From Solitalea canadensis DSM 3403 (GTDB taxonomy: Bacteria > Bacteroidota > Bacteroidia > Sphingobacteriales > Sphingobacteriaceae): 64,000 nucleotides of DNA. A program made the translations under genes and the position numbers. Location of the stretch: positions 1,748,669 to 1,812,668 of the forward strand of contig NC_017770.1 in the NCBI RefSeq assembly GCF_000242635.2, read 5' to 3'. Position 1 is the first letter of the stretch; each line of letters starts with the position of its first letter. Under the pieces are notes generated by a model. The model did not search any database. It was not told where the DNA came from and was given only the letters and a program-made list of their open reading frames with translations. Positions 54,021 through 64,000 of this stretch are shown piece after piece.

Positions 54021-56378
54021 TCATTTAGAATATTTTATATCTACTGTATTGATAACGCCATTAAATTTAAAGGGAGCTTTTTCATAATAAGCCAGCGACA
54101 CAGGCGAGCCCAGGTCGCACCCGATATCCAAACAATCATTTGCAGTAAACGCTAAGGTGATCAGGGTAGGAATTTCTCCTCTTGCAACTTCCTTTCCATT
54201 TGCTGTAATAATGATATCTGCTGCGTGGAGTCCCTTATTGACAGTACTGGGTTTGGGCTTAAATGCAATTTCAATAGTTGTTTTGCCTTTCGGAAGCTTT
54301 GTTTTGCTGCTTATCATTGTACGTTTTATTTCAAACAAGTTGTATTCGTAATTAAGTACTCCATTTTCCAGGTAACAGGTTAGCCCACCTGAAAACGCAC
54401 CTAACGCAAACAATACACCGGAAGCATTTTCGGAAATATCTGCATCAACGGTAATAGTATGGGGTCTCGACCCGATCTTAGGTGCAGAAAATTCAGGAAT
54501 GCGAGTCGTAGAGCCAACATAACGAAAAGAAGAGGCTGGATTCTGAATGGCATCTTCCGGATGGTATAATACCCATAATCCACCGCCAATGGGAAGATTT
54601 TTATTTTCGGCTGATTGCATGTCAAAGAGTTCTTTCAGTCCGGCTAATTTTTGAGGCATTTTTTCAGCAAGGTTGTTGGCCTGGCTAAAGTCCTCCTCCA
54701 GGTTATACAATTCCCATTTATCTTTATCCGGTGTCCAAGTGGCAAGTCCAGGGCTAACGGTAAGCCAAGGAATTCTTGGCCCGAATGTGCAGGCAAACCA
54801 GCCATCACTATAAATGCCTCTGCTGCCCATAACGTCAAAAAATTGCATTGGCTTTTGTGTTTTTGCATTTCCGTCATTAAATGAATACATCAGGCTCACA
54901 CCATCTATCGGATCTTGAGCAAATCCATTTACCGTGGCGGGTGGTGTTATATTGAGTACCTGGTAGATCGTTGGAGCGATGTCATTCACATGCGAAAACT
55001 GTGTATGCGGAGTTTTATTTGCCTTAATTTTTTGCGGCCATGAAATTGCTAATGGCTGTCGGGTACCTCCAAAGTAGGCGCCTTGCAATTTAGTGCCTTT
55101 GAAGGGTGTACTTCCGGCCCAGGCCCATCCGGCATGATACATATTATCGGCTTTAGGCGTACCAAGTACATTAAGTCCGCCTAATTCATTTGCCGCCTTT
55201 ATATGATCCTCTATCTTGGTGGGTATTTGATTTTGTGCCAGCAGTTCACTGATACTGCCCATTTGTCCTTCGGCACTTGAACCATTGTCACCCCATATAT
55301 AAAAAATTAGCGTATTTTCCCTTAATCCTAATTTTTCCAGCACATCTACAATACGTCCGGCATCATGGTCGGCCTGTTCTGCAAAACCTGCGAATACCTC
55401 CATTAAACGGCGTTGAAAAGGTTTTTCAGATTCTGGTATACTTTCCCAGGAAGCCATGGTAGAGTCCCTTGGAGTAAGTACTGTATTCGATGGAATCCAA
55501 CCCATTGCTTTTTGGCGGGCAAAAGTTCTTTCGCGATATCTATCCCATCCATCATCAAATTTCCCTTTGTATTTATCTGCCCATTTTGCAAGTGTATGAT
55601 GCGGGCCATGAGCTGCACCGGTAGCCCAATACATAAAGAACGGCTTTTGAGGCTCAAGGGCCTGGTGATTGTTTATCCATTCAATAGCATTGTCAGCAAG
55701 ATCATCAGATAGGTGATAACCTTCTTCAGGTGTTTTGGGTAATGTTACATAGGTGGTGTTTTTTACAAGAGTAGGCTCATATTGGGAAGCTTCTCCGGCA
55801 AGAAATCCATAAAAATATTCAAAGCCATATCCGGTGGGCCAATAGTCAAACGGGCCGGCTTTTGTGGTATGCGATGCAGGAGTATTATGCCATTTGCCAA
55901 ATGCAGCGGTGCTGTAACCGTAATTCTTTAGTATCTCCGCAACAGTAGCCGAAGTTTTTGGAATAGTTCCACTAAAACCATCGAAATCATTGCTTAATTC
56001 CGTGATTTGTCCATTACCAACCCGTGTATGATTTCTACCTGTTAGTAATGAGGCACGTGTTGGCGAGCACATAGAAGTAGAATGAAACCTGTTGTAGGAT
56101 ATGCCTGTACTGGCAATCTTACTAAGTGTCGGCGTATGAATTTCTCCTCCATAAGTATCAGGCAGGCCGGGCCCAACGTCATCAATTAAAATGATAACAA
56201 TATTAGGTGCATTCTTCGGCAAATGATTTGATTCAACTCTGCGCTTATGCACTGATTCTTGTAACGTTCTGCCGGCAACAGAAGCACTTGGTGTAGGAGG
56301 AAATGGTAATACATCTTGTGCAACACTAAATGATAAGTTGCATAGAAGTAGTAAGAGCAGTAAATTTAGTTTTTTCAT
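54021..56378 (-). CDS. Arylsulfatase (sulfatase family)
   Basis: 785 aa from the ATG at 56378, chosen for its signal peptide (MKKLNLLLLLLLCNLSFSVAQ); an upstream ATG at 56405 adds nine residues. The sulfatase core has metal ligands D66-D67 (IILIDDVGPG), the formylglycine motif C104-S-P-T-R followed by SLLTGRNHTRVG, and GKWHN. The C-terminal ~190 residues are a beta-rich accessory domain. Periplasmic hydrolysis of sulfate esters, which needs an anaerobic or FGE-type maturase encoded elsewhere. It is divergent from the ECF/FecR/SusCD locus and may serve sulfated glycan use. Confidence 0.92.
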   Translation of the reverse strand: MKKLNLLLLLLLCNLSFSVAQDVLPFPPTPSASVAGRTLQESVHKRRVESNHLPKNAPNIVIILIDDVGPGLPDTYGGEIHTPTLSKIASTGISYNRFHSTSMCSPTRASLLTGRNHTRVGNGQITELSNDFDGFSGTIPKTSATVAEILKNYGYSTAAFGKWHNTPASHTTKAGPFDYWPTGYGFEYFYGFLAGEASQYEPTLVKNTTYVTLPKTPEEGYHLSDDLADNAIEWINNHQALEPQKPFFMYWATGAAHGPHHTLAKWADKYKGKFDDGWDRYRERTFARQKAMGWIPSNTVLTPRDSTMASWESIPESEKPFQRRLMEVFAGFAEQADHDAGRIVDVLEKLGLRENTLIFYIWGDNGSSAEGQMGSISELLAQNQIPTKIEDHIKAANELGGLNVLGTPKADNMYHAGWAWAGSTPFKGTKLQGAYFGGTRQPLAISWPQKIKANKTPHTQFSHVNDIAPTIYQVLNITPPATVNGFAQDPIDGVSLMYSFNDGNAKTQKPMQFFDVMGSRGIYSDGWFACTFGPRIPWLTVSPGLATWTPDKDKWELYNLEEDFSQANNLAEKMPQKLAGLKELFDMQSAENKNLPIGGGLWVLYHPEDAIQNPASSFRYVGSTTRIPEFSAPKIGSRPHTITVDADISENASGVLFALGAFSGGLTCYLENGVLNYEYNLFEIKRTMISSKTKLPKGKTTIEIAFKPKPSTVNKGLHAADIIITANGKEVARGEIPTLITLAFTANDCLDIGCDLGSPVSLAYYEKAPFKFNGVINTVDIKYSK

Positions 56379-56405
56379 ATGCGGTAATTTGCTTTTTAGG
56401 AACAT

Positions 56406-56900
56406 TTTTTCGCTTTCGCTATATCGCCAGGCCCCTAACTTTTATCGAAGAACGTGACGTGATATGTTTTCATTTGCTTCAATGTATTGGGTGAATCACA
56501 GGATTGCGGCAAGGATAGATGGATAGGTTATGATGTAAAAACTGACCTGTAATGATTCTTTAATATAATAAATTAATTCTATTAAACTGATAAGATAGTT
56601 TTATTTGCGCCTATACAAGAAATTTTGTAATTGATTAGCTTTATTTAATTCAATAGAGTCTAGCCCGATAGAATCATTAAAAGCAATCACTAAGATTAGT
56701 TTTCGGATAATTCCTGCTTTTAAAAATACAGTTTGGCTAATGAATGATATTGTATACAACTCGTAAAATTGTAAGTATTTAATCAGTTGGTGATTAAATA
56801 TGTTCAGTGAGGGATTTTTGTGCTGATTAAGGTGTTCTATTTGCTTTCATTTTTTATTTCCTTAAAATTGTGACCGCATAAATCTGTTGTATTAAGTATA
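56406..56900. other. Divergent intergenic region, sulfatase/ECF sigma
   Basis: About 495 nt, strongly AT-rich. It must hold both promoters. I see no ORF, repeat or clear operator. Confidence 0.45.
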
Positions 56901-57491
56901 ATGAATAGTTGGAATGAGTTTAGGAATGGAAGTAAAGAGGCGTTTATCCTTTTATACAAGGCTCATTACAAGTATTTATGTGCCTACGGGAGCAGGTTTT
57001 CTACTGATGATGAATTAGTGGAAGAATGTGTACAACAGCTCTTTTATGAGCTATGGGACAATAGGGAAAAGCAGAAAGAAGTTCAATTTGTTAAGACCTA
57101 TCTGCAAACTTATCTACGAAGGAAAATAGTTAGAGAACTTGCAAAGCTAGAAAAATCGGAATCTTTGCATAGTGATAAGTTTACTGAATTAGAACGCGAA
57201 CGATCGTTTGAAGAAATCCTAATTAACCGACAAGAGTCTGAAAGTGTTAAGCTAAAACTTGAAAAGGCTTTCAATAAACTTTCTCCTACGCAAGTTGAGC
57301 TAATTCGTTTAAGATTTTATGAAAATTTAAGCAATGATGAAATCGCTCAGCTTACGGGGCTTTCACATAGCATTATATACAACCAAATTTCACGTGCTTT
57401 AAAAATTATCAAAAAGCAATTTATCACCGTTACCATAATTACCACCCTGGGTATACTGTTTCTAATTATTACAATAATGAAATTATTGTAA
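56901..57491 (+). CDS. ECF RNA polymerase sigma factor
   Basis: 196 aa. Region 2 (FRNGSKEAFILLYKAHYKYLCAYGSRF, ECVQQLFYELWDNREK), then region 4 (LEKAFNKLSPTQVELIRLRFYENLSNDEIAQLTGLSHSIIYNQISRALKIIKK). A hydrophobic C-terminal tail (TVTIITTLGILFLIITIMKLL) resembles a membrane anchor, which is unusual for an ECF factor. It is followed by a FecR anti-sigma gene 205 nt away. It likely drives the SusC/SusD locus. Confidence 0.9.
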   Translation: MNSWNEFRNGSKEAFILLYKAHYKYLCAYGSRFSTDDELVEECVQQLFYELWDNREKQKEVQFVKTYLQTYLRRKIVRELAKLEKSESLHSDKFTELERERSFEEILINRQESESVKLKLEKAFNKLSPTQVELIRLRFYENLSNDEIAQLTGLSHSIIYNQISRALKIIKKQFITVTIITTLGILFLIITIMKLL

Positions 57492-57696
57492 ATCAGTTAT
57501 AAATAGTTGATTTCGTCAATTTTATTGTCCTCAGTTCAGTTTAAAAAGATTTAATCGGCAAAGAACAACACAATCGGTTTATTGCTGATTGCTAAAGCTT
57601 TTTTGCGAAGCTGAATTATTTTTTAAAATAATTTGATAGAAAATGAATGTTAACTGCACTAATATCATATAGCGTTTAAAAACTAGCATTAAGAGA

Positions 57697-58962
57697 ATGA
57701 ATTATAATAGTTATAAAGCAGAAGATTTTGCTGTAGATGAGTCGTTTATAAGCTATTATCATCAATCGAGTCAAGAGCATGTGGCGTTCTGGGAGTCTTG
57801 GATTGTTGAACATCCTGAAAAGGTTAATGAAATAAAGCAGGCTTTTAAGTTAATTGAACTGTTAACCTGGCATGGATCTGAAATCAAGTTTCAGCGTAAC
57901 CTGGAGAAGCTTAAAACTCACATTGGTTTTGAAGATACTTCTCTAAGTCAGGTACAACTAACGCAGTCGATCGAAAAGAAGCTAAATTGGACAGTTAGTT
58001 GGTTCTCAATGACGGGAGTAGCGGCAACAATTATAATCTTACTGGGCATTGGATTTGGTATTTACCGATATCAACATACAAGGGAAATAAATAATACAAT
58101 TTCTGTTCAAGCAGTTGATATAGCTCCGGGAGGGAATAAGGCAACACTTACGCTAGCTGATGGAAGAAAGATCAATTTAAATGAAGCTGTAAATGGAACA
58201 CTTGCTGAGCAGGCAGGAATTAAAATTACAAAAACTGAGGATGGAATGCTTGTTTACTCAGTAAATAAGCAAGATGTAAATAACGCTCAATTAACAGTAG
58301 AGCATAATATTATTCAAACTCCGAAAGGAGGCCAATATCAGGTAAACTTATCAGATGGTACAAAAGTCTGGTTAAATGCTGCGTCTTCTATTCGTTATCC
58401 AAACCTATTTAAAGGCAAGGAAAGGAAAGTTGAGATAACTGGTGAAGCCTATTTTGAAGTAGCGAAAAATGCCAAAATGCCTTTCAAAGTATTGGTTAAT
58501 AATCAATCAGAGGTGGTGGTGTTAGGAACCCATTTTAACATTAACGGTTATTTAGATGAAGAAACAGTAAGAACAACTTTAATAGAGGGATCTGTTCGCG
58601 TTTCTTCGCTTTCTCCAACAATTAAATCACACCAAACAACAATTCTAAAACCTGGCCAACAATCCCAAATTAATAAAGTAAGCGGAGATATTAACGTAGC
58701 ACCTGCTGATATTGAAGAGGCTGTGGCTTGGAAAAATGGGGATTTTATTTTCAAGAAACAGCCTTTAACTCAAATTTTGAAAGCGATAAGCAGATGGTAT
58801 TCAGTTGAAATTGAATACGAGACAAACCAATTATCTCAACAAACATTCAGTGGGGTTATTTCGAGGTCGAAAAATCTTTCTGCAGTGCTTGAAATCCTTG
58901 AATCCACTGATCAGATTAGTTTTAAAATAGAAGGAAACAAAATTAAAGTGAAGAATAAATAA
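57697..58962 (+). CDS. FecR family anti-sigma factor
   Basis: 421 aa. N-terminal cytoplasmic part (1-105), one transmembrane helix (about 108-126, SMTGVAATIIILLGIGFGIY). The periplasmic FecR domain has the strand pattern TPKGGQYQVNLSDGTKVWLNAASSIRYP and VEITGEAYFEVAKNAKMPFKVLVNN... VVVLGTHFNI, followed by a C-terminal DUF4974-like STN-like fold (FKKQPLTQILKAISRWYSVEIEYE). It relays the occupancy of the TonB receptor to the ECF sigma factor. Confidence 0.93.
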   Translation: MNYNSYKAEDFAVDESFISYYHQSSQEHVAFWESWIVEHPEKVNEIKQAFKLIELLTWHGSEIKFQRNLEKLKTHIGFEDTSLSQVQLTQSIEKKLNWTVSWFSMTGVAATIIILLGIGFGIYRYQHTREINNTISVQAVDIAPGGNKATLTLADGRKINLNEAVNGTLAEQAGIKITKTEDGMLVYSVNKQDVNNAQLTVEHNIIQTPKGGQYQVNLSDGTKVWLNAASSIRYPNLFKGKERKVEITGEAYFEVAKNAKMPFKVLVNNQSEVVVLGTHFNINGYLDEETVRTTLIEGSVRVSSLSPTIKSHQTTILKPGQQSQINKVSGDINVAPADIEEAVAWKNGDFIFKKQPLTQILKAISRWYSVEIEYETNQLSQQTFSGVISRSKNLSAVLEILESTDQISFKIEGNKIKVKNK

Positions 58963-59276
58963 AAGTTATCCAATCCACCTAAACAAATTTAAATATGAAG
59001 AAAGTTTACACAAGAGATCCCTAAACATCATTGCCGTTCCTCGGCATTTTCTAAGGCTTTAATTACTTATTATGTATATCAGGAGTGTTTGAAAAGTACA
59101 TTCAGGTTATAATAAGGTCGAGAATGCGCCAACATTCCCGACCATAAGTTTAGGCCTATTCATTAATCAAACCCAAGTACTGTTGGGTATTGTAACACAA
59201 TTTATTAATGAACAACTGTGAGGTGCTGTTAATTGTACAACTGTGCACTTCACAAAATAAAAACCTACCCAAATTT
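58963..59276. other. Intergenic region upstream of susC-like gene
   Basis: 314 nt. A hairpin at 59116-59142 (arms GGTCG and CGACC around an inner GAATG/CATTC) could end the fecR transcript. No gene is recognised. Confidence 0.5.
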
Positions 59277-62200
59277 ATGAATTTTTACTCAAGTAGCTTA
59301 TACAAGCCACAAGCTCGTATAAACAAATTTTTATTGGTTATGAAACTAACCTTCTTGCTATTAATTACTTCAATTCTTCAAATAAGTGCAAGCAGTTACG
59401 GTCAGAATGTAACTATCCATGAAACAAATGCACCATTGGTAAAGGTCTTTAAAGAAATAAGGAAGCAAACTGGCTATGATTTCTTTTACAGTGACTTTGT
59501 TATTGAAAGGACTAAAAATGTAACAGTAAATCTAAGTCAAGTAACAATTAAAGAGGCTTTAGATGCATGTTTTGAGAATCAGGTGGTTACTTATTCAGTA
59601 ACTAATAAAGTGGTAACTATTAAGCCTAAAGAAGACAGAAGTGTTATTGAGGTTTCTACTAAAGAATCAACTTTAGTAAAGCTAAAAGGAACAGTAATGG
59701 ATGAAAAAGGATCGCCAATTCCTGGTGCAACCATAATTATTAAAGGCACAACCAAGGGAACGCAAACAGATGTTAATGGTGCGTTTTCAATTAATGCTAA
59801 CAAGGGTGATATACTGGTCTTTTCGTTTATTGGATATAAAAAGAAAGAAGTAACTGTTCAACGGGAGGAAACATTGAACATTATCCTTATTGAAGATATG
59901 GCCAACTTAGACCAAGTAGTTGTGGTAGGTTATGGTGAAACTCGCAAGAAGGATATAACCGGCTCAGTAGCTTCTATTAAAGCTGAAGCCATTCAGAATA
60001 TGAATTCACCCAACTTTGATGTCGCTATGGTTGGTCAGGCACCTGGGGTTTATGTAGTAAAAACAAATGGTGCTCCGGGAGCAGACGCTTCTATCAGAAT
60101 AAGAGGGGGGACATCAGTTTTAGGTATAAATGAACCTTTATATGTAATTGATGGACTGCCGATTCAAATTGGAGGTGGCTTAGGTGGAGAAGCATATGCA
60201 AGCAGTCGCACCATACAACTTTCTCCTTTATCTTCTATCAATCCTGATGATATTGAAAGTATCGATATTCTGAAGGATGCCTCGGCAACAGCAATTTATG
60301 GTTCACGTGCAGCAAATGGCGTTGTAATTATTACAACCAAAAGAGGAAAGAGCGGACAAACACCATCGCTTAGTTTTTCATATTCAGGCATATTTGAAGA
60401 TTTTACCAACCGCTATAAGATGCTAAATACTGAGCAGTATATAGCAGTTGTAAATAAAGCATATGCCAATAATAATGAAGCACTTCCTGAAGGTTTTAAG
60501 CCTAATCCGAAAGTTTATACAAACTGGCAAGATAAAGTAACACAAGTGAGCCGATCAGAAAGCTGGAACTTAAGTTTAAATGGGGGAACGCCAAACAGCA
60601 AAACTATTTATTCTTTTTCTGCAGGTTTGAGTGATCAAAAAGGTGTTATTATGGCTTCAGGTTTTAAGCGCTATAACTTAGGTACTAATCTTGAAACCAA
60701 CGTGTTTGACCAATTAAAAATTGGAACCAACTTAAAATATAGTCAATCATCGAGTAAAGGGAATGGAAATAGTTACTATACTGATATTGTAAATTATCGT
60801 CCGGATATTCCTATTTATGATGAAAAAGGAAATTATGCATTTCCATTTGAAAGTACGTCAAGCAACCCTTATGCTCAATTAATGCAAATTGCCGGGTCGG
60901 GAAATAAGAACTTGTTAGCTTCTTTTTATGGGGAGTATGAGATTTTAAACGGACTTAAGCTGAGATCGTCGCTATCTTATAATATTGGTGACGGATCCTA
61001 TGAACGGTACACCCCAAGTTGGGACCCTTTTGAAATAGAAAATAACAGAACTGGTTCACGTACAGATAATTTGAATTCGTTTAATTCAAGAATATTTGAT
61101 AACACGTTAACTTATAACAAGTTCTATGGTAAGCATTATTTAAATGCTGTTGCAGGTGTTTCTTTTACGCAAGATAAAAGCAGCTTTACCAAAATCAGTT
61201 CAACAGATTTTCCTAATGATGATGTTTTAAATAATATTGGGTCAGCTGAAAATATTATTCAGAATTTAAGTGGAGGAAGTATCAGTGGTTTAGAATCCTA
61301 CTTTTTGCGTGGAAATTACAATTATGGAGGAAAGTATTATGTAACATTCACAGGTAGAGCCGATAAATCGACAAAATTCGGACCTGATAATCAATGGGGT
61401 GTTTTCCCGTCTGCGGCATTGGCATGGAGGATTTCGGAAGAAAGCTTCCTGAAGAAATACAACTTCATTAACGATGTTAAATTAAGAATTTCAGCCGGTC
61501 GTACGGGATCAGCCAATTTTGGAGACTTTTTATATTCAACCTATTTTACTACCGGTGGCAGTTTTTACAATGGTGCAGGAGGGGTAATTCCTAACAACGT
61601 TCCCAATCCGGGCATTAAATGGGAAACAACTGAGCAATTAGACGCAGGGTTAGATTTCAGTTTGTTTGCCAACAAACTACGCGGTTCGGTTACCTATTAC
61701 AATAAATTAACCAAAGACTTGATTCTTAGTGTTGCTGTTCCTTATGAAACAGGGGCTGCTAATCAATTTGCAAATATTGGTGACGTGCTAAACAAGGGTA
61801 TAGAAATACAATTAGGCACAGATATCATCAGTAGCAAGAACTTTACCTGGAGTACTGATTTTAACATTAGTTTTAATCAAAACGTGTTAAAGAAACTTAA
61901 TGGAGGAACACTGCCTAACGGAATGCCTTTACGTGAAAATGAGCCTTTATCTTACTTCTATGGATATAAAACGGCAGGATTGTTCCAAACTCAAGGTGAA
62001 ATTGATGCCTTGAATGCGGCCTCTCCAACAAAGATTTACCAGGCTTCAAAAACAGGCCCTGGAGACATTAAGTTTGTTGATGTTAATAATGATGGACAGG
62101 TTACGGACGCTGACTTGGTAAAATTAGGGAATGCAGAACCTGATTTCTTTGGCGGATGGAATCATTCTCTTCGTTACAAAAGAATTAGTCTATCGGCTTT

Positions 62201-62642
62201 ATTCAATTATAGTGTAGGAAACGTATTGTACAATTCAAGTCAAGCCGGTTTATCAATCTTTAATAGCTACCGTAGCAACTATACAACAGAGATCCTAAAT
62301 GCCTGGACTCCGGAGAATCCAAATACAGATGTGCCGAGAGTTGTGGCGAAAAATCCTAATCAAAATGGAAGGATTTCTGACCGTTATGTAAGTTCAGCTT
62401 CATTTTTCAGACTGAAAAATATCCATTTAAGTTATTTATTAAATGCTCCGTGGTTAAGTAAAGCACATCTGAATAGTGTTCGTGTATTTGCCGCAGCAAC
62501 CAATTTATTTACTATTACCGGATACAATGGATTGGATCCTGAAGTAAATACCGGTCCGGCTAATCCGATTACCCAAGGATTTGATGGAGGAAGTTACCCT
62601 CAAACCCATAGCTTTTCTTTCGGTGTAAGTGCAGTTTTTTAA
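59277..62642 (+). CDS. SusC/RagA family TonB-linked outer-membrane transporter
   Basis: 1121 aa from the ATG at 59277 (the frame extends to 59208). Long N-terminal leader with signal helix KLTFLLLITSILQISASSYGQ. STN signalling domain (about 50-110: TNAPLVKVFKEIRKQTGYDFFYSD) that talks to FecR. Carboxypeptidase-regulatory-like domain (about 135-210, GSPIPGATIIIKGTTKGTQTDVNGAFSI). Plug (VVVGYGETRKKDITGSVAS, SIRIRGGTSVLGINEPLYVIDG), then the beta-barrel ending SFSFGVSAVF. It imports oligosaccharides or similar ligands together with the SusD-like lipoprotein. Confidence 0.95.
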   Translation: MNFYSSSLYKPQARINKFLLVMKLTFLLLITSILQISASSYGQNVTIHETNAPLVKVFKEIRKQTGYDFFYSDFVIERTKNVTVNLSQVTIKEALDACFENQVVTYSVTNKVVTIKPKEDRSVIEVSTKESTLVKLKGTVMDEKGSPIPGATIIIKGTTKGTQTDVNGAFSINANKGDILVFSFIGYKKKEVTVQREETLNIILIEDMANLDQVVVVGYGETRKKDITGSVASIKAEAIQNMNSPNFDVAMVGQAPGVYVVKTNGAPGADASIRIRGGTSVLGINEPLYVIDGLPIQIGGGLGGEAYASSRTIQLSPLSSINPDDIESIDILKDASATAIYGSRAANGVVIITTKRGKSGQTPSLSFSYSGIFEDFTNRYKMLNTEQYIAVVNKAYANNNEALPEGFKPNPKVYTNWQDKVTQVSRSESWNLSLNGGTPNSKTIYSFSAGLSDQKGVIMASGFKRYNLGTNLETNVFDQLKIGTNLKYSQSSSKGNGNSYYTDIVNYRPDIPIYDEKGNYAFPFESTSSNPYAQLMQIAGSGNKNLLASFYGEYEILNGLKLRSSLSYNIGDGSYERYTPSWDPFEIENNRTGSRTDNLNSFNSRIFDNTLTYNKFYGKHYLNAVAGVSFTQDKSSFTKISSTDFPNDDVLNNIGSAENIIQNLSGGSISGLESYFLRGNYNYGGKYYVTFTGRADKSTKFGPDNQWGVFPSAALAWRISEESFLKKYNFINDVKLRISAGRTGSANFGDFLYSTYFTTGGSFYNGAGGVIPNNVPNPGIKWETTEQLDAGLDFSLFANKLRGSVTYYNKLTKDLILSVAVPYETGAANQFANIGDVLNKGIEIQLGTDIISSKNFTWSTDFNISFNQNVLKKLNGGTLPNGMPLRENEPLSYFYGYKTAGLFQTQGEIDALNAASPTKIYQASKTGPGDIKFVDVNNDGQVTDADLVKLGNAEPDFFGGWNHSLRYKRISLSALFNYSVGNVLYNSSQAGLSIFNSYRSNYTTEILNAWTPENPNTDVPRVVAKNPNQNGRISDRYVSSASFFRLKNIHLSYLLNAPWLSKAHLNSVRVFAAATNLFTITGYNGLDPEVNTGPANPITQGFDGGSYPQTHSFSFGVSAVF

Positions 62643-62728
62643 CAGTTTAATCTTAAAACGAACTTTAATTAGTAATCATTTAATTGAATAATTAATGGTT
62701 GCTTTTTGGATAGTTAAAACTTTGAAAT

Positions 62729-64000
62729 ATGAATAAAATTCTTAAAAAATATATTGTAGTTGTATTTGGCTTTAGCACATTAGCTGGATGTAATTTAGTA
62801 AATGTAACAGATATTGAACCGGTTAATCAGTTGTCAGACGATCAGGCGATTACTAATATTTCTTCAGCCGAAAAAGTGCTTACTGGTGCTTATGGGCAGG
62901 TGAGGGGAGGCTTAGAGTTAATTATCTATACTCCTGGAAGTACTGGTCAACTAGGTTTAACCTTTGTAGGGGTTGGAGATAATAGTTTCGTTAACAATTC
63001 TGTATCGCCAGAGGATAAAACCCTATCGTCCATCTATATTCGTTTGTATAAAATCATCAATATAACCAATCATATTATTGAAAAAACAGAGAAGCTTGAT
63101 GTTGAAAATCCACGGAAAGCGGAAATTATTGGTGAAGCTAAGTTCCTTCGCGCATTATCACATTTCTATCTTTTGAGGTTATGGGGACAATTCTATAATA
63201 TGGATTCCGGATATGGCATTATTAAACGTGACAAACCTGTGGCCGATGCGGTCTCAGTACCTAGAAATACAGTAAAGGAATGTTATGATTTGATATTTAG
63301 TGATTTGGACTACGCCATTGAGCATGCACCTGAGTTTACAAAAGCTGTTTACGCTTCAAAAACAACGGCCATGGCCTTGAAAGCTAAGGTTTTGTTATAT
63401 GCCAAAAAATATCAGGAAATAAGTGATTTAACCCGGGCTGTTATTGCTTCAGGGAAAGTGAAGTTGGAACCTATTTTCGCTGATGTGTTTAAACTCAAAT
63501 ACAATTCAACCGAGGTATTGTTTGCCACTCCATTTGACGATAAGAAAGAACGTAACAATAAACCATTTATGTTTCGATCTTCCTATTTACTGTCAGATTA
63601 TTACAAAAATATAATGACAACTGATACTCGTAAATCAGCGGCTATTACCTCAAGCGGTCGAAATGGTAAGTTTTTAGGAGCAACAATAGATAATAAACCT
63701 TTGCCTGCGGATACAGAATACTTTTTACGATTAGCAGAGGTATACCTGATTCAGGCGGAAGCTTTAGTTCGTAGTGGGAGCAGTTTTGTTGAAGCTCGTA
63801 GTGCCATAAATGCAGTTCGTAAAAGAGCAGGAATGCCTGATATTACTGTGGATACTAAGGCTGAATTATTGGAGGCTATCCGCATGGAAAAAATTTATGA
63901 ACTAGGTGCCGAAAGTGGTGAAGAATGGTTTGATATGATCCGTTATGCAATAGAAGGCGATATTAATATTGAATTAGTAAAATCTACAATTAAAAGTGAA
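62729..64000 (+). CDS. SusD/RagB family substrate-binding lipoprotein, 3' end outside window
   Basis: The frame from the ATG at 62729 is open for 424 codons to the right edge. Lipoprotein signal with lipobox LAGC (MNKILKKYIVVVFGFSTLAGC). SusD helical (TPR-like) features: AEKVLTGAYGQVRGG, EIIGEAKFLRALSHFYLLRLWG, and late RLAEVYLIQAEALVRSG... VRKRAGMPDI and RMEKIYELGAESGEEWFDMIRY. It forms the lid over the SusC-type channel. The usual family length is 450-600 aa, so most of the protein is inside the window. Confidence 0.94.
   Translation, partial: MNKILKKYIVVVFGFSTLAGCNLVNVTDIEPVNQLSDDQAITNISSAEKVLTGAYGQVRGGLELIIYTPGSTGQLGLTFVGVGDNSFVNNSVSPEDKTLSSIYIRLYKIINITNHIIEKTEKLDVENPRKAEIIGEAKFLRALSHFYLLRLWGQFYNMDSGYGIIKRDKPVADAVSVPRNTVKECYDLIFSDLDYAIEHAPEFTKAVYASKTTAMALKAKVLLYAKKYQEISDLTRAVIASGKVKLEPIFADVFKLKYNSTEVLFATPFDDKKERNNKPFMFRSSYLLSDYYKNIMTTDTRKSAAITSSGRNGKFLGATIDNKPLPADTEYFLRLAEVYLIQAEALVRSGSSFVEARSAINAVRKRAGMPDITVDTKAELLEAIRMEKIYELGAESGEEWFDMIRYAIEGDINIELVKSTIKSE

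Overview
The window is AT-rich DNA from a member of the Bacteroidota, most likely a Sphingobacteriaceae-like soil or water bacterium. This rests on a SusC/SusD pair behind an ECF sigma/FecR pair, a type IX secretion (T9SS) sorting domain with PorP/SprF, ISAon1-type (ISL3) transposase, DUF6443/RHS proteins, MocR and ChrB_C families, and promoters of the TAnnTTTG type. Genus cannot be fixed from sequence alone. No rRNA or CRISPR array is present.

Layout. 1-2.4 kb: the end of a 7TM-HD (PgpH-like) phosphodiesterase, then tRNA-Ser(GCU) and two identical tRNA-Pro(UGG). 2.4-12.8 kb: an accessory island bounded by a perfect 107-bp direct repeat that starts in the 3' end of tRNA-Pro. It carries an ISL3-type IS (8-bp target duplication, frameshifted transposase), two large RHS/YD-repeat secreted proteins, an AT-rich toxin-like tip with a 59-aa membrane partner, and a decayed MORN (YwqK-like) remnant. 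12.9-31 kb: a stress/energy cluster. It encodes a Mg2+ P-type ATPase, PfkB kinase, a broken AI-2E permease, HdeD-like protein, CHAD protein, universal stress proteins, PEP synthase, a flavin-binding split-barrel protein, a PAS histidine kinase, a response regulator fused to a CRP/FNR module, an ATP-cone/PD-(D/E)XK protein, D-lactate dehydrogenase, DoxX and a DUF1003 protein.

The most striking signal is in this cluster. Three promoters (ppsA, the flavin protein-kinase-regulator operon, and ldh) share one design: an FNR-like palindrome TGAT-N4-ATCA, a second degenerate box TGAT-N4-(C/G)TCA whose centre is 22 bp downstream, and a TAAnTTTA -7 element exactly 44 nt after the first box. The locally encoded regulator ends in a CRP/FNR helix-turn-helix, and the kinase PAS domain keeps a His and an Arg 20 residues apart as in the FixL haem pocket. 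I infer a self-contained oxygen/redox or dormancy regulon, analogous to but not homologous with mycobacterial DosR.

31-45 kb: a Na+/H+ antiporter, YciE-like protein, AraC-type regulator with an N-terminal CxxC domain, and small stress proteins. These include a duplicated csbD/cupin module whose second copy abuts an IS3 remnant. A POTRA/beta-barrel protein, cardiolipin synthase, lmo0937 family peptide, and a MocR/GNAT divergent pair with phased 13-bp operator repeats follow. 45-48 kb: a chromate locus (ChrA, ChrB_C, and an unusual ChrB_C-AraC fusion). 48.9-53.8 kb: a 1314-aa T9SS cargo with MBG repeats and its PorP/SprF partner. 54-64 kb: an arylsulfatase, then ECF sigma, FecR, SusC and SusD (cut by the window end), the start of a glycan-uptake locus.
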